DNA of 64,000 bases from Mycolicibacterium phocaicum. GTDB taxonomy: Bacteria > Actinomycetota > Actinomycetes > Mycobacteriales > Mycobacteriaceae. Positions 28,454-37,700 of this stretch are shown here, piece by piece. The DNA is taken from assembly GCF_010731115.1 (NCBI RefSeq), contig NZ_AP022616.1, positions 868,001 to 932,000 of the forward strand. Reading direction: 5' to 3'. The notes under the pieces were generated by a model that saw nothing but the letters and a program-made list of their open reading frames with translations, had not been told where the DNA came from and made no database searches. The translations under genes and the position numbers were made by a program. Position 1 is the first letter of the stretch, and each line of letters starts with the position of its first letter.

Positions 28454-28515
28454 TGACGGCGCTCATCGAAAATCCCCGGCTGTGCTCGCCGAAATTCCTC
28501 ACCTGTGAGCAGTGG

Positions 28516-29361
28516 TCAGTGTAGTTGTTGGCGGGTTCCGGTGGTGGTCCGGCGGAGGGTTTCCGCGGCGGCATGATGGTCGCGTAGCCGATAGGACTCG
28601 CCGTCGAGGTTGATGACGACCGAGCGGTGCAGCAGGCGGTCGAGCATTGCGGCGGCCACGGTGGTGTCGCCGAGGATCTCACCCCAGGCTCCCACCCCGC
28701 GGTTGGTAGTGATGACGATGCTGGTCTTCAAATACCGTTGGGAGACAACCTGAAACAACGCCGAAGCGGCTTCGGCGGGCAACGGCAAGTACCCCAGCTC
28801 ATCGATCACCAGCAGCGTCGGACCGGCGAAGAACCGCATCGTGGTGGCCCAGCGCCCCTCGATCGCTGCGCGATGACACCGGGCGGCCAGGTCGGCGGCG
28901 GTGGTGAAGTAGGTCCGGTAGCCGGCATGTGCTGCAGCCCTCGCCAATCCGACGGACAGATGCGTCTTGCCGGTGCCCGGTGGCCCGATGAGCAGGATGT
29001 TGGTCGCCGATTCCAGGTAGCGGCAAGTGCCCAGCTCGTCGATGAGCTTGCGGTCGATCCCGGCGGCGGAGTCGACGTCGAAGTCATCGAGGGTGGCCGG
29101 GGTGGGCAGGCAGGCGAACCGCAACCGGCTCGCCAACCGGCGGGCGGTGGAGGCCTCGACTTCCACGGCCAGCAGTCGCTCCAATGCGACGGTCAGGGAC
29201 AGGCCTTCGACGGTGGCCTGGTCGAGCACCGCGGGGAGGGCTTCGGCGGCCGCGGTGAGTTTGAGTTCGGCCAGGTGCGAGCGCAGCTGCTGATAGCGGC
29301 TCGCCACCGTCGACGGCGACTCCTCCGTGGCGGTCGTGGCGTTGGGCGGCGTGGCGGTCAT
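28516..29361 (-). CDS. istB: IS21-family helper ATPase IstB
   Basis: A 281-residue AAA+ ATPase that assists IstA in target capture. Walker A is LLIGPPGTGKTHLSVGLA (about residues 125-142), Walker B is TLLVIDELGYLPL, and the N-terminal helical IstB domain (RYQQLRSHLAELKLTAAAEA) is also present. The ATG at 29361 overlaps the istA stop (ATGA 29358-29361), as is usual. No frameshift is visible. Confidence 0.95.
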   Translation of the reverse strand: MTATPPNATTATEESPSTVASRYQQLRSHLAELKLTAAAEALPAVLDQATVEGLSLTVALERLLAVEVEASTARRLASRLRFACLPTPATLDDFDVDSAAGIDRKLIDELGTCRYLESATNILLIGPPGTGKTHLSVGLARAAAHAGYRTYFTTAADLAARCHRAAIEGRWATTMRFFAGPTLLVIDELGYLPLPAEAASALFQVVSQRYLKTSIVITTNRGVGAWGEILGDTTVAAAMLDRLLHRSVVINLDGESYRLRDHHAAAETLRRTTTGTRQQLH

Positions 29362-30719
29362 TGGATGGTCCTGTTCTGGGCGGCCCGCTCGTAGGCGGAC
29401 AAGTCGATGACGGTGGAATCAGTTGATGGAGTCGATGTTTCAATAGCGGTGGTGGATGGCCGCTTGAGTGCAAGCAGTTGCGCGGCAGCGGCTTTAGCGG
29501 CCGGTCCCGGTGGGATGCGTTCCTTGGGGCGATGCGGACGCCCGGTGGCTGCGGTGGCCATCGCCGCGGTGTCCAAGGCGATGACATGCCCGCTGTCACG
29601 CACCATCACCCCAAGCCCGTCGGCGGCCATCCGGTGCCGAGCGACGATGATCCCGCTCGTGGTGGCGATGTCGCAGAACTCGCCCCCGACCGGATGGGAC
29701 ACCACGACCTGGGCGGCGGCCAGTTCCGGGGGCACTGAGTAGCGATTGCCGCGGTAGGGCACCAATGCCTGCCGGGACGCAGTCCGACGCTCGGAGACGA
29801 TGACGGGATACGCCTGCGCCGGCGCCGGGAGTAGCGGTTCGGCCTTGGCCACGACAGCGACCGAGGACCGCCCGTCAGCGGTGGCACGCATTCGGGTGTC
29901 ACCACGGACCCGGGCGAAGCGATCCACGCTGGCCTGGGCCGCCTCCACGGTGGCCTCGTCGGCCAGGGTGCGCCACCAGCGTTGCGCGGCGGTGTGATTG
30001 ACCTTCTCCACCACGCCCTTGCGGTTGCCGCGCCGGGCCGGGCAGATCGCCACCGCGACGCCGTAGTGCTTGGCCACCCCGGCGAACGACGCCGTCACCC
30101 GACCCGAGCCGGGGTCACACACGGTCGCCATCCGATCGAAGCGCCACACCCGCGTGAGTCCACCGAGGCCGCGGGTGACGCGGTCCAGGCCGGCGACCAG
30201 ATGCGGCTGATCCTCCAAGGGTGCCAGATAGCCGCGCCACTTCCCGGAATGCGCCAGCGAGCCGACCAGCAGGTGCGCGGTCTTGCCCCAACCCCACGAC
30301 TGCGGTGGATCGGGTAATTCCAGCCAGTCCCATTGGGTTTCATCCCCGGGCTCGTGCGGGATTACCGCGTTCGGGCGCTGCGTGGCGGTCCGGCAAGCCT
30401 CACAGACCGGGCGCAGGCTGCGGGCGCGGATGTTGCGGGTCAGGCTCTGATACGACAACCCGAACCCCAGGTCCTCCAGCTCGTCGAACAGGGTGCGGGC
30501 CCACAGGTGTGGGTCCTCGGTCAGCCTCGCGGCGACGTAGTCGACGAACGGCTCGAACGGATCAGGGCCAGGCCGGGCGCGGACCCCGGGCGTGCCGTCA
30601 CCGGCCAAATACTTGCGGACCGTCTTGCGATCGAAGCCGGTGTGGCGGGCGATCGCCGAGATCGACCAACCACGTTTGTGCAGGGCATGTACTTCCACAT
30701 CGTCCTCCCATGTGAGCAT
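29358..30719 (-). CDS. istA: IS21-family transposase IstA
   Basis: A DDE transposase of about 453 residues. The ATG at 30719 is preferred over an in-frame start at 30803, because the family's N-terminal HTH follows directly (LHKRGWSISAIARHTGFDRK, then TVRKYLAG). The catalytic core begins near PGDETQWDWLEL (first Asp), includes WRFDRMATV (second Asp region) and KGVVEKVNH (Glu region). A C-terminal Mu-like beta domain is seen in VPYRGNRYSVPPELA. It is complete and, with istB, should form an active system. Confidence 0.93.
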   Translation of the reverse strand: MLTWEDDVEVHALHKRGWSISAIARHTGFDRKTVRKYLAGDGTPGVRARPGPDPFEPFVDYVAARLTEDPHLWARTLFDELEDLGFGLSYQSLTRNIRARSLRPVCEACRTATQRPNAVIPHEPGDETQWDWLELPDPPQSWGWGKTAHLLVGSLAHSGKWRGYLAPLEDQPHLVAGLDRVTRGLGGLTRVWRFDRMATVCDPGSGRVTASFAGVAKHYGVAVAICPARRGNRKGVVEKVNHTAAQRWWRTLADEATVEAAQASVDRFARVRGDTRMRATADGRSSVAVVAKAEPLLPAPAQAYPVIVSERRTASRQALVPYRGNRYSVPPELAAAQVVVSHPVGGEFCDIATTSGIIVARHRMAADGLGVMVRDSGHVIALDTAAMATAATGRPHRPKERIPPGPAAKAAAAQLLALKRPSTTAIETSTPSTDSTVIDLSAYERAAQNRTIQ

Positions 30720-30792
30720 GAGAAAGCGGGCCTCCTTCGATGAAGCAACTGGCGTCAGACACCAGCAGCTTCGAGGGAGGCCCGCCCTTCTC
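30720..30792. repeat. Long inverted repeat in the istA leader
   Basis: GAGAAAGCGGGCCTCC at 30720-30735 pairs, with small bulges, with GGAGGCCCGCCCTTCTC at 30776-30792. It lies directly before the istA start codon and would place a strong hairpin in the mRNA. This could protect against read-through transcription from outside the element or limit transposase translation. Confidence 0.65.
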
Positions 30793-30856
30793 GGCGGAGC
30801 CACACTGGTGGGGAATTCCGATGAGCGTCAGTGGGGAAATTCAGTGAGCGCGGTCA

Positions 30857-31099
30857 TCGGGTCCCATCGAATCGTGGGCGGAGATCGCACGTCGGATATT
30901 CACGATTACCGGCCATGATCCGTCCCGGGTGCGCGACGTCAGCACCGAGGATTACTTCGCAACCGCGCAAGCGCCCTTTGCACCCCGACCGCACAACAGT
31001 GCGCTGGACCTGACCAAGGTCGAAGCGACGGGTTTCGAGCCGGCGTTCTACACCGACCAGCTGGCGGATTACCTCAGTCCGACGCCCGAAGCGTCGTAG
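30857..31099 (+). pseudogene. rmlD-like 3' fragment (dTDP-4-dehydrorhamnose reductase)
   Basis: This 80-codon frame opens directly at the end of IS21 and reads SGPIESWAEIARRIFTITG, then VSTEDYFATAQAPFAPRPHN, then SALDLTKVEATGF before TAG at 31097. This is the characteristic C-terminal region of RmlD-type dTDP-4-dehydrorhamnose reductases (SW-x-x-IA-x-x-IF, an APRPxNS motif and a closing DLxKxxATGF). The NADPH-binding N-terminal ~200 residues are missing. It is too short and lacks a start, so it is not functional. Its presence shows that a rhamnose-pathway gene once lay here, in a locus for a glycolipid. Confidence 0.8.
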
Positions 31100-31100
31100 T

Positions 31101-31579
31101 TCAATCCTTGCGGGCCAACGCTATTTGCGCCACGGCCGTACTGGCACGCTGAACCTGCACGGCCATCTTGACCGCCAACCGTTGGATCAGGCTATCGCCA
31201 TACAACCGCGGATAGGCAGCAGTCGTATCCAGCAGCAACGCCCGGCCATCCGGCCCAGGAACCGACGCCAACTGACCCAGGGCACCCCGGCTCACTGCGA
31301 GAACAGCGTTCTGCCGCTTGCGATTATCTGCTGCCAAACCAAACATCGCGTCGAGCATCGCCACATACCGAGCACCATGCTGCTGCCAGAATTTCACCCT
31401 ATTCGTGTCTTTCACGTACCACATTCCGTACGGGTGGCGGCGGTAGACGCTCATGGTGTCGGCCAGCATGGCTACTTCGCCTCGTACCGCGTGCATGGTG
31501 TGCAGAATCCAATCCAGCGGCATGGCGTCGGGAGGGATTCCTTCATACGATTCCGCCCGCCGATACATGGCTGAATTCG
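31101..31579 (-). pseudogene. Glycosyltransferase gene B, 3' part (interrupted by IS3 copy 2)
   Basis: Minus-strand C-terminal part of a GT2-family glycosyltransferase. It starts at the target-site copy (TCG, 31577-31579) and reads NSAMYRRAESYEGIPPDAMP, then DWILHTMHAVRGEVAMLADT and SVYRRHPYGMW, a typical GT2 acceptor-binding half. Joined to the 5' part across the insertion it restores WNFIQTNSAMYRR. Lengths agree: 490 + 476 = 966 bp, i.e. 322 codons including the stop. The stop TGA at 31101-31103 lies 1 bp from the convergent rmlD-fragment stop. Confidence 0.88.
31577..31579. repeat. IS3 copy 2 target-site duplication (TCG)
   Basis: TCG before the left end of copy 2 is repeated at 32917-32919 after its right end. 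Because it differs from the CGG around copy 1, the two insertions are independent. Confidence 0.85.
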
Positions 31580-31651
31580 GGGTCCTGACCCCAAGTGTTG
31601 GACACGCTGAATCCCGCAAGATTGGCGGGGGAAGCGAGATGATCGACACCG

Positions 31652-31984
31652 ATGGCAAGGAAGAATTACCCGGACGAGTTCAAGCGGGATGCGGTGGCGC
31701 TGTACCGAGACACTGAGGGCGCGACGATCACCGCGATCGCTGACGAGCTCGGCATCAGTGGGGTGACGCTGTCGGCCTGGTGCAAGGCCGCTGGGGTGCC
31801 GATCCGGCACCGTAGCCCGAGTTCTGCCGGTGAGCCGGCACCGGGCGAGCAGACCCCGGACCAGGAGCTGGCCCGGCTACGCGCCGAGAACAGGGCGTTA
31901 CGCGCCACCGAGGCCCGGTTGGCCACCGAGCGTGACATCCTGCGGTCGGCGGCCAAATATTTCGCCGGGGAGACGAACTGGTGA
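31652..31984 (+). CDS. IS3-family transposase OrfA (copy 2)
   Basis: This 110-residue protein is the same as the copy 1 OrfA: N-terminal HTH (KNYPDEFKRDAVALYRD), then a leucine-zipper-like region ending in the sequence AAKYFAGETNW. Its stop overlaps the orfB GTG start by 4 bp in the -1 frame, the normal IS3 organisation. Confidence 0.93.
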   Translation: MARKNYPDEFKRDAVALYRDTEGATITAIADELGISGVTLSAWCKAAGVPIRHRSPSSAGEPAPGEQTPDQELARLRAENRALRATEARLATERDILRSAAKYFAGETNW

Positions 31985-32880
31985 GCCGCTTCCAGTTCGT
32001 CGCCGACCACCTGCACACCTACCCGGTGAAGTGGCTATGCGCAGTCGTCGAGATCGCGCGTTCCTCGTTCTACGCCTGGTTGGCCGCTGCCGACGGCCGA
32101 GCCGCCCGCATCGCCGCTGACCAGGAGCTGGCCGCACGTATCCGCACCGTGCACGACGAAGACAACACCTACGGGGCACCGCGGATCACCGCCGAACTCA
32201 ACGACGGTGCACCCGACGGTGAGCGGGTCAACCACAAGCGGGTGGCCCGGGTGATGAGGGGTGCCGGGATCGCCGGCTACCGCCGGCGACGACGCGTGAA
32301 AACGACCACCCCGGATCCGGCGAATCAGAAGGTCCCGGACCTGCTCGGGCGGGACTTCACCGCGACCGCACCCAATGTGAAGTACGTCGGCGACATCACC
32401 TACCTACCCTTGGCCACCGGGGCGAATCTGTATCTCGCGACAGTGATCGACTGCTTCTCCGGCCGGGTCGCGGGGTGGGCGATCGCTGAGCACATGCGCA
32501 CTGAACTGGTCGAAGATGCCCTCAAAGCCGCTGACGCGTTACGGGGCTCGCTGGCCGGTGCGATATTCCACTCAGATCACGGAAGTCAGTACACCTCAAA
32601 GGATTTCGCGACACTCTGCGCAGATCTGGGCGTCGTCCAGTCGATGGGTGGGGTGGGGTCAAGTGCCGATAACGCGCTCGCCGAATCGTTCAACGCCTCC
32701 CTCAAACGCGAGATCCTGCAGGACCGCAGCCAGTGGCCCGACGCTGCTACCTGCCGCCGTGAAGTGTTCCGCTGGCTGGTCCGCTACAACCTGAAACGGA
32801 GGCACTCCCGCTGCCGCTATTCCAGCCCGGCCGGCTACGAAAACACCCACACATTCGTTACGCTGCCAGAAGCTGCTTAA
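31981..32880 (+). CDS. IS3-family transposase OrfB (copy 2), intact
   Basis: A 299-residue integrase-core protein. It has an N-terminal HTH_21-like region (YPVKWLCAVVEIARSSFYAW, then TYGAPRITAELND) and a complete DDE core with Asp in KYVGDITYLP, Asp in FHSDHGSQYTS and Glu in NALAESFNASLKREIL. The frame is continuous where copy 1 has lost one base. It probably provides the active transposase for both copies. Confidence 0.95.
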   Translation: MSRFQFVADHLHTYPVKWLCAVVEIARSSFYAWLAAADGRAARIAADQELAARIRTVHDEDNTYGAPRITAELNDGAPDGERVNHKRVARVMRGAGIAGYRRRRRVKTTTPDPANQKVPDLLGRDFTATAPNVKYVGDITYLPLATGANLYLATVIDCFSGRVAGWAIAEHMRTELVEDALKAADALRGSLAGAIFHSDHGSQYTSKDFATLCADLGVVQSMGGVGSSADNALAESFNASLKREILQDRSQWPDAATCRREVFRWLVRYNLKRRHSRCRYSSPAGYENTHTFVTLPEAA

Positions 32881-32916
32881 TCCAAATCCCGTGTCCACCA
32901 TCCGGGGTCAAGGCCC

Positions 32917-33406
32917 TCGTCTGGATGAAGTTCCATTTGAACAGTGCGTCGACGGTGAGGTTCCGTCGGCGGTGCGTCGGTGGATAAATCGAATCCGGTG
33001 CCGAACCATCGGTCCAAATAACCCGCACCGGGTGGAAGCAGACAGACGTATCGGGGTGCTCCCGCAGATAGGCGACCTGCTTTGCGAGTTTGTGCGGGTC
33101 CGTCCAATAGTCGTCGCCCTCACACAAGGCAATGAAGGTGCCACGCGAAGCGGACAAGGCATCAATGAGATTCGAAAAGGCGCCGACGTTCTTCGAGCGC
33201 AGAACTGGGCGGAACAGCTGCGGATAGCGATCTGTATAGAGCTGGATGATCTCGGGCGTGCGGTCCGTCGAGGCATCGTCGGCGACGATCACTTCTATAG
33301 GAAAGTCGACTTCTTGATCGACGAAACTCTGCAGTGCCTCAGCGACAAATTCTTCGTGGTTGTAGGTGATTGTCACCACGCTGACGACAGGCGTCACTTC
33401 GGTCAT
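32917..33406 (-). pseudogene. Glycosyltransferase gene B, 5' part
   Basis: Minus-strand start of a GT2 glycosyltransferase. ATG 33406 opens TEVTPVVSVVTITYNHEEFV, the canonical GT2 N-terminus. It is followed by EVIVADDASTDRTPEIIQLY (nucleotide-sugar binding, first Asp pair) and FIALCEGDDYWTDPHKLAKQ (DxD equivalent). The frame reaches NFIQT and then enters the IS3 element, which ends it after about 17 foreign residues. The donor-binding domain could still be translated, but the acceptor half (31101-31579) is separated. The gene follows the membrane-protein gene on the same strand. Confidence 0.9.
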
Positions 33407-33465
33407 AGCGAGCAGTATCACAGGTCATATACAGCCCAGCTTCGGTTGGTCACACTTTGCGGCGA

Positions 33466-34758
33466 CTAGCCCGACTTGGCAAAGCCGGCCGCATACCCTG
33501 CGGTACCGCCAAACGGTATGAGCGCGAACAAAATACCGAGGCCGAACAGTATCCTCCGCTCGCGTTTGGCGAGCGGTGAATCGATCTCCGGTCGGCCCGA
33601 CGCCCAGAGCAGGAAGACACAAACGATGTTGATGGTGATGAGCATCCACCACCGAATCCAGTCCACGCCCGTGGCGAAGACCGGAATCATCAACGCCAGC
33701 GCCGCCGCCGGAACCAACAGGCCACCGCGGATACTCGGCACGAAAGCCTTGAGACTGACTTTGGTGGCGTATGCCATCACCAATACCGTTCCGATACACA
33801 CCAGCAGCCCATGCGTGAAACCGCCCACCAAGGTCGGGACCCCCAATGACCGCACCGACTGCATGCCTCCCACCAAGTTCTGGTCAAACGCCGGCAAGAC
33901 GTTGGCGCAAACCCAATCGTGGTAGTCCGACACACTCTGGAAACGCCCGGCCATGTAGTCCCCGAACTTTTCGGGTGGCACTTTGAACGTGTTCCTCATC
34001 ATGGCGTGCGGAATCCCGCGACAGGTCACGTCCGCGACATCCCGCCGTCCCAGGACGCTGATCGCGGCGGTCGCCAAGAGTCCTGGGCCCACTGCGACGG
34101 CCATGCACGTCCGACGGGTCCGCGCCTGCTCCACAGGAGCCAACACAGCAATCGCCAGAACCGCACCAAGCGCGAATTCAAGCGGTATGCCCTCATGCAC
34201 AAAAGCAGCTAGGGCGATAAACAAGCCGAACCCGGCGCTGCAGACCACCGTGCCACGCATACTGTGCACTCGGGTCAACGCCAATCCGAACACCACCAAA
34301 GCACCGGCCGCCGCCAGTTCTGGACGTGGACCCAGCAACGCGAAGGTGAATGTGCACGGCAGCACGGGTACGAACAGCGCAACGATCACCCGACGTTCTG
34401 TGCGCTTGCCACCGCGCAGCACATGCGTCATCAAAGCCAGTAGGGCGCACAAATATACAGCGACGGCACCAACGAGAAGCCCCATTGTGACAATGAAGTA
34501 CTGGTCCTTGGGAAACCACGCGACTATTGCACCGGCAAGACCGCGGCGAACGAATCCGGCGTCGTAATTCATCGCGTAGTACGAAAGCCAATAGATGCCG
34601 TTCGGAATGAGTTCGGTGACGGCGTAGATGTAGGCAGTCGTCCATACCACCAAAGTGATTGCGATGAACCAATACCAACGCTTACGCATTGCGCTGATCG
34701 GCTCACCCGACGCGGGTATTTCGATCAATTCAGAAGGAATCGACGACGACACCGGCAA
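33466..34758 (-). CDS. Polytopic membrane protein in the glycolipid locus
   Basis: A 430-residue protein with roughly ten to eleven hydrophobic segments and a short hydrophilic N-terminus. An early periplasmic-type loop contains NYDAGFVRRGLAGAIVAWF, and another contains TCRGIPHAMMRNTF. GFVRRGLxG loops of this kind occur in some bacterial membrane proteins next to glycosyltransferase genes, but I cannot assign a GT-C catalytic motif with confidence. It lies 60 bp upstream of glycosyltransferase B on the same strand and 41 bp downstream of the MmpL gene's stop, so it is probably part of one transcript with them. A role in glycan assembly or translocation is inferred from location only. Confidence 0.7.
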   Translation of the reverse strand: MPVSSSIPSELIEIPASGEPISAMRKRWYWFIAITLVVWTTAYIYAVTELIPNGIYWLSYYAMNYDAGFVRRGLAGAIVAWFPKDQYFIVTMGLLVGAVAVYLCALLALMTHVLRGGKRTERRVIVALFVPVLPCTFTFALLGPRPELAAAGALVVFGLALTRVHSMRGTVVCSAGFGLFIALAAFVHEGIPLEFALGAVLAIAVLAPVEQARTRRTCMAVAVGPGLLATAAISVLGRRDVADVTCRGIPHAMMRNTFKVPPEKFGDYMAGRFQSVSDYHDWVCANVLPAFDQNLVGGMQSVRSLGVPTLVGGFTHGLLVCIGTVLVMAYATKVSLKAFVPSIRGGLLVPAAALALMIPVFATGVDWIRWWMLITINIVCVFLLWASGRPEIDSPLAKRERRILFGLGILFALIPFGGTAGYAAGFAKSG

Positions 34759-34799
34759 ATGCTAACCGGCCTCGAGAACCTTGACCACTCTCGACCCGA

Positions 34800-37700
34800 T
34801 CAGGCGAAAGATCCGCGCCCGTACTGCGCTGCCCCTGCGACGTCGAACGCCGTCGTCATCTGGCAGGCATCGCAGGACGCCTCATACCCACAATCCGGGC
34901 ACGGTCCGGGTTCGTCGGATTCGTGCCGAGCGCGACGCTCTGCATCACGTCGTTCGTTATCGGCCACAGCCGCCGCCAGTGCCGCTTCCTCCCGAATCCG
35001 CCGCGGCGACTTCGACGGCCACCAGTTGGCGTCACGCAGCAACGCCGCGATGGCCGGCACGGTGACGGTACGCACGATGAAGGTGTCGAGCAGCAGGCCG
35101 ACACCGATGATGAAGCCCGTCTGAACGGCGCTGAGGATGCTACTGACGGTCAAGGCAAGCATCGATGCGGCGAAGATCAAACCGGCCGATGTGATGACAC
35201 CGCCGGTGGCCGCGACCGTCTTCACGATGGCTGACGGAACGCCGTATTTCGCTTCGTCACGTATTCGGGAAATCAGTAGCAGGTTGTAGTCGGCACCCAC
35301 CGCGACCAGCACCAGGAACGCCACACCGGGCACGCTCCAGTTGATGCCTTCACCCAGGATGAACTGGAAGAACACCACGCCGATGCCCAACGCTGACCCA
35401 TACGACAGCACCACTGACAACACGAGGTACAGCGGTGCCACCACCGCGCGCAGCAACTGCACCAGAATCAGGAAGACCACGATCAGCGTGACTGCCACGA
35501 TGTACTGGATGTCGCTGTTGTAATAGTCGCGCAGGTCTCGGTTCACCGCCGACAGGCCGATCATCGACACCTTGGCGTCGGACAGTGTCGTATTGGGTAG
35601 TGCGGTTTCCGCGGCCTTGACGATGGCGTTGGTCTGGTCCATGGCTTCCACGCCAAATGGATCCAGAGCGGTCTGAACCAGATAGCGCACGGTGTGACCG
35701 TCAGGTGAGACGAATAGCGTGGCCGCTTTTTCGAATTCGTTCCGGCCCAAAATTTCTGGCGGAACGTAGAAACCAGCCATCTGGGGGGTGTTGGCGTCGC
35801 GTCGCATACCGAGCAGGAACGACGAGGCCTGATTCAAGCCGCCGCCCATCGTCCGGACCTGGTCGACCAACAGCTTGACGCCGTCGGCAAGCTGCTTGCT
35901 CGAATCAGCAAGAAGGTTGACACCCTCAACTGCCTGCTGCAGCCGCCTGTCGAGGTCACCGGTGTCGTAGAGCCGAAGCTGCTTGAGCAGTTTGGTGACG
36001 CTTTCGATATTGGTGCCAATCCCCCGGACCTTGTCGTCCATACCGGGATCGCTTTTGTACTGCTGCAACATGTGACCGAGGTTGATGACCTTCTGCACCG
36101 TCTCGGGATCATTGCCGTCACTGACGTTCTGCAGTCCGGCCCGCAGCTCGTTACAGGCTTGGTAGTAGTTGCAGAACGGTGTGGCATTGAGCATGTCGAG
36201 TGCCCGCGAGGACCACTTGTAGACGTCGCCGACGCGAACCAACTGTCCGCCGATCGCGTCACCGAGCGACGTCATTTCGGAGACCATCTTGGCCGACTTA
36301 TCCAAGTCGTCGATGGTTTTCGAGCCGCCATACCGGCTCTGAATCGCGGACATCTGGCTCAGCATGGTGCGGATCGGCTGAATCGAACCCAAGACTTGGG
36401 TCCGAATCTGGTTCAGCGCATCGGCCAATTGGTACTCGCCATCGACCAGCTTCTGCAGATTGCTCTCATTGCCGTGAATGAGATTCGACGCGTCCTTGAG
36501 CTTGCTGCCGACCTCACCGGCCTGATACGTCGCTTTGGCCTGCTCCAGCACATCGCCGGTGGGCCTCGTAATACCGCGGACCGCATCGATGTTCGGCAGC
36601 TGGCCGATGCGCTGGGCCATCTGCTCAAGGTCTGCGAGTGCCTTCGGCGCGCGCAGGTCGTGCGCCGACTGAATCAGCACGAACTGCTGCATGGTCGTAC
36701 TGACCGGGAAGTGCTTGTTCAATGCCTCATAGCCCGCATTACTCGCCGCGTCCTCGGGCAAGTCCTTGCGGTTGTCGTAATTGAAATCCACCAGGGTGGC
36801 GCAGCCGGCCAGCGCCAACAGCACCGCGAGGCTGCCGGCCAGGTGCGTGACCGGGCGACGCACGATGTGGACGCCCGACCGGCGCCAGAACCGACCGGTC
36901 ATATCTTTGCGCGGTTTGATCCAGCCACGCCGGCCAACCAGCACGATCAACGCAGGCAGCATCGTCACCGACGCGAGGAAGCCGATAAGAACCGTCGCGG
37001 ACAGTGCCGGCCCAATCGTCGCGAACACGCCCAACGTGGCGAACGACAGCGCCAGGAAGGTGATGGCCACCGTGCCCGCCGAACCGGCGATCACCTCACC
37101 GATGGACGTCAACGCCGAGATCAATGCACGGTCGGAATCTTCACCGTGCCGGACAAACTCCTGATATCGACTGAATAGGAAGATCGCATAGTCGGTTCCT
37201 GCACCCATCATCATGCCGGTCATCAGCACGATGGTCTGGGGTGCGAGGCCGAGCCCCAATAGGCCAAGTCCGGCGACTACCTGCTGTGCCACAGCCAATG
37301 AGACGCCGATGGTCACGAGCGGCAGCAGCATCGCCACGACGCTCCGGTAGACGATGATCAAAATTGCGAACACCAGGATGCCGGTGGACGTCTCGATCAA
37401 GTGCTGGTCGTGGGCGCCGATCTCGGTAATGTCTTCGAATGTCGCCGCTGCACCGACGACGTTCAACTCCAGATCGCTGCCCTGGACCACTTTGCGGACC
37501 GTGGTCATGGCTTCGCGATAGGCGGCCTGTCCGGGCGCGGTACCCATGTTGCCGACCAAGCTGATGGGCAACTGCCAGGACTTCCCGTCCTTGCTCATCA
37601 TGACCTGACGCAGTTCAGGAATGTGGATGAAGTCCTGAGTCGACTTGACGTTCGTCCGGTCGGCATTCAGCGCGTCGACAAGTCGTTTGTAGACGTCCTC

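Larger units (their letters stand above)
28454..30856 (-). mobile_element. IS21-family insertion sequence (about 2.4 kb), apparently intact
   Basis: The ends are defined by matching terminal sequences read inward from each side: TGACGGCGCTCATCG from 28454 and TGACCGCGCTCACTG from 30856. Each is followed by a second, similar motif (GCTCGCCGAAATTCC and GCTCATCGGAATTCC) about 30 bp further in. Such multiple terminal repeats are typical of IS21. The element carries istA and istB overlapping by 4 bp on the minus strand. No direct target duplication is seen; the outer sequences belong to two unrelated genes (IS701 remnant and rmlD remnant), which suggests a deletion involving this element. Confidence 0.85.
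31580..32916 (+). mobile_element. IS3-family insertion sequence, copy 2 (1,337 bp), intact
   Basis: This copy has the same end sequences as copy 1 (26-bp imperfect terminal inverted repeats, 3-bp target duplication) and appears identical except for one extra C in orfB. That extra C keeps orfB open, so this copy is probably autonomous. It is in the same orientation as copy 1, with about 5.2 kb between equivalent positions. Homologous recombination between them would delete IS21, both remnants and parts of the two glycosyltransferase genes. Confidence 0.93.

Noticed and set aside
26364..32916. A composite transposon bounded by the two IS3 copies
   Set aside because: Each copy has its own, different 3-bp target duplication (CGG and TCG) and each interrupts a separate gene that can be rejoined across it, so they inserted independently.
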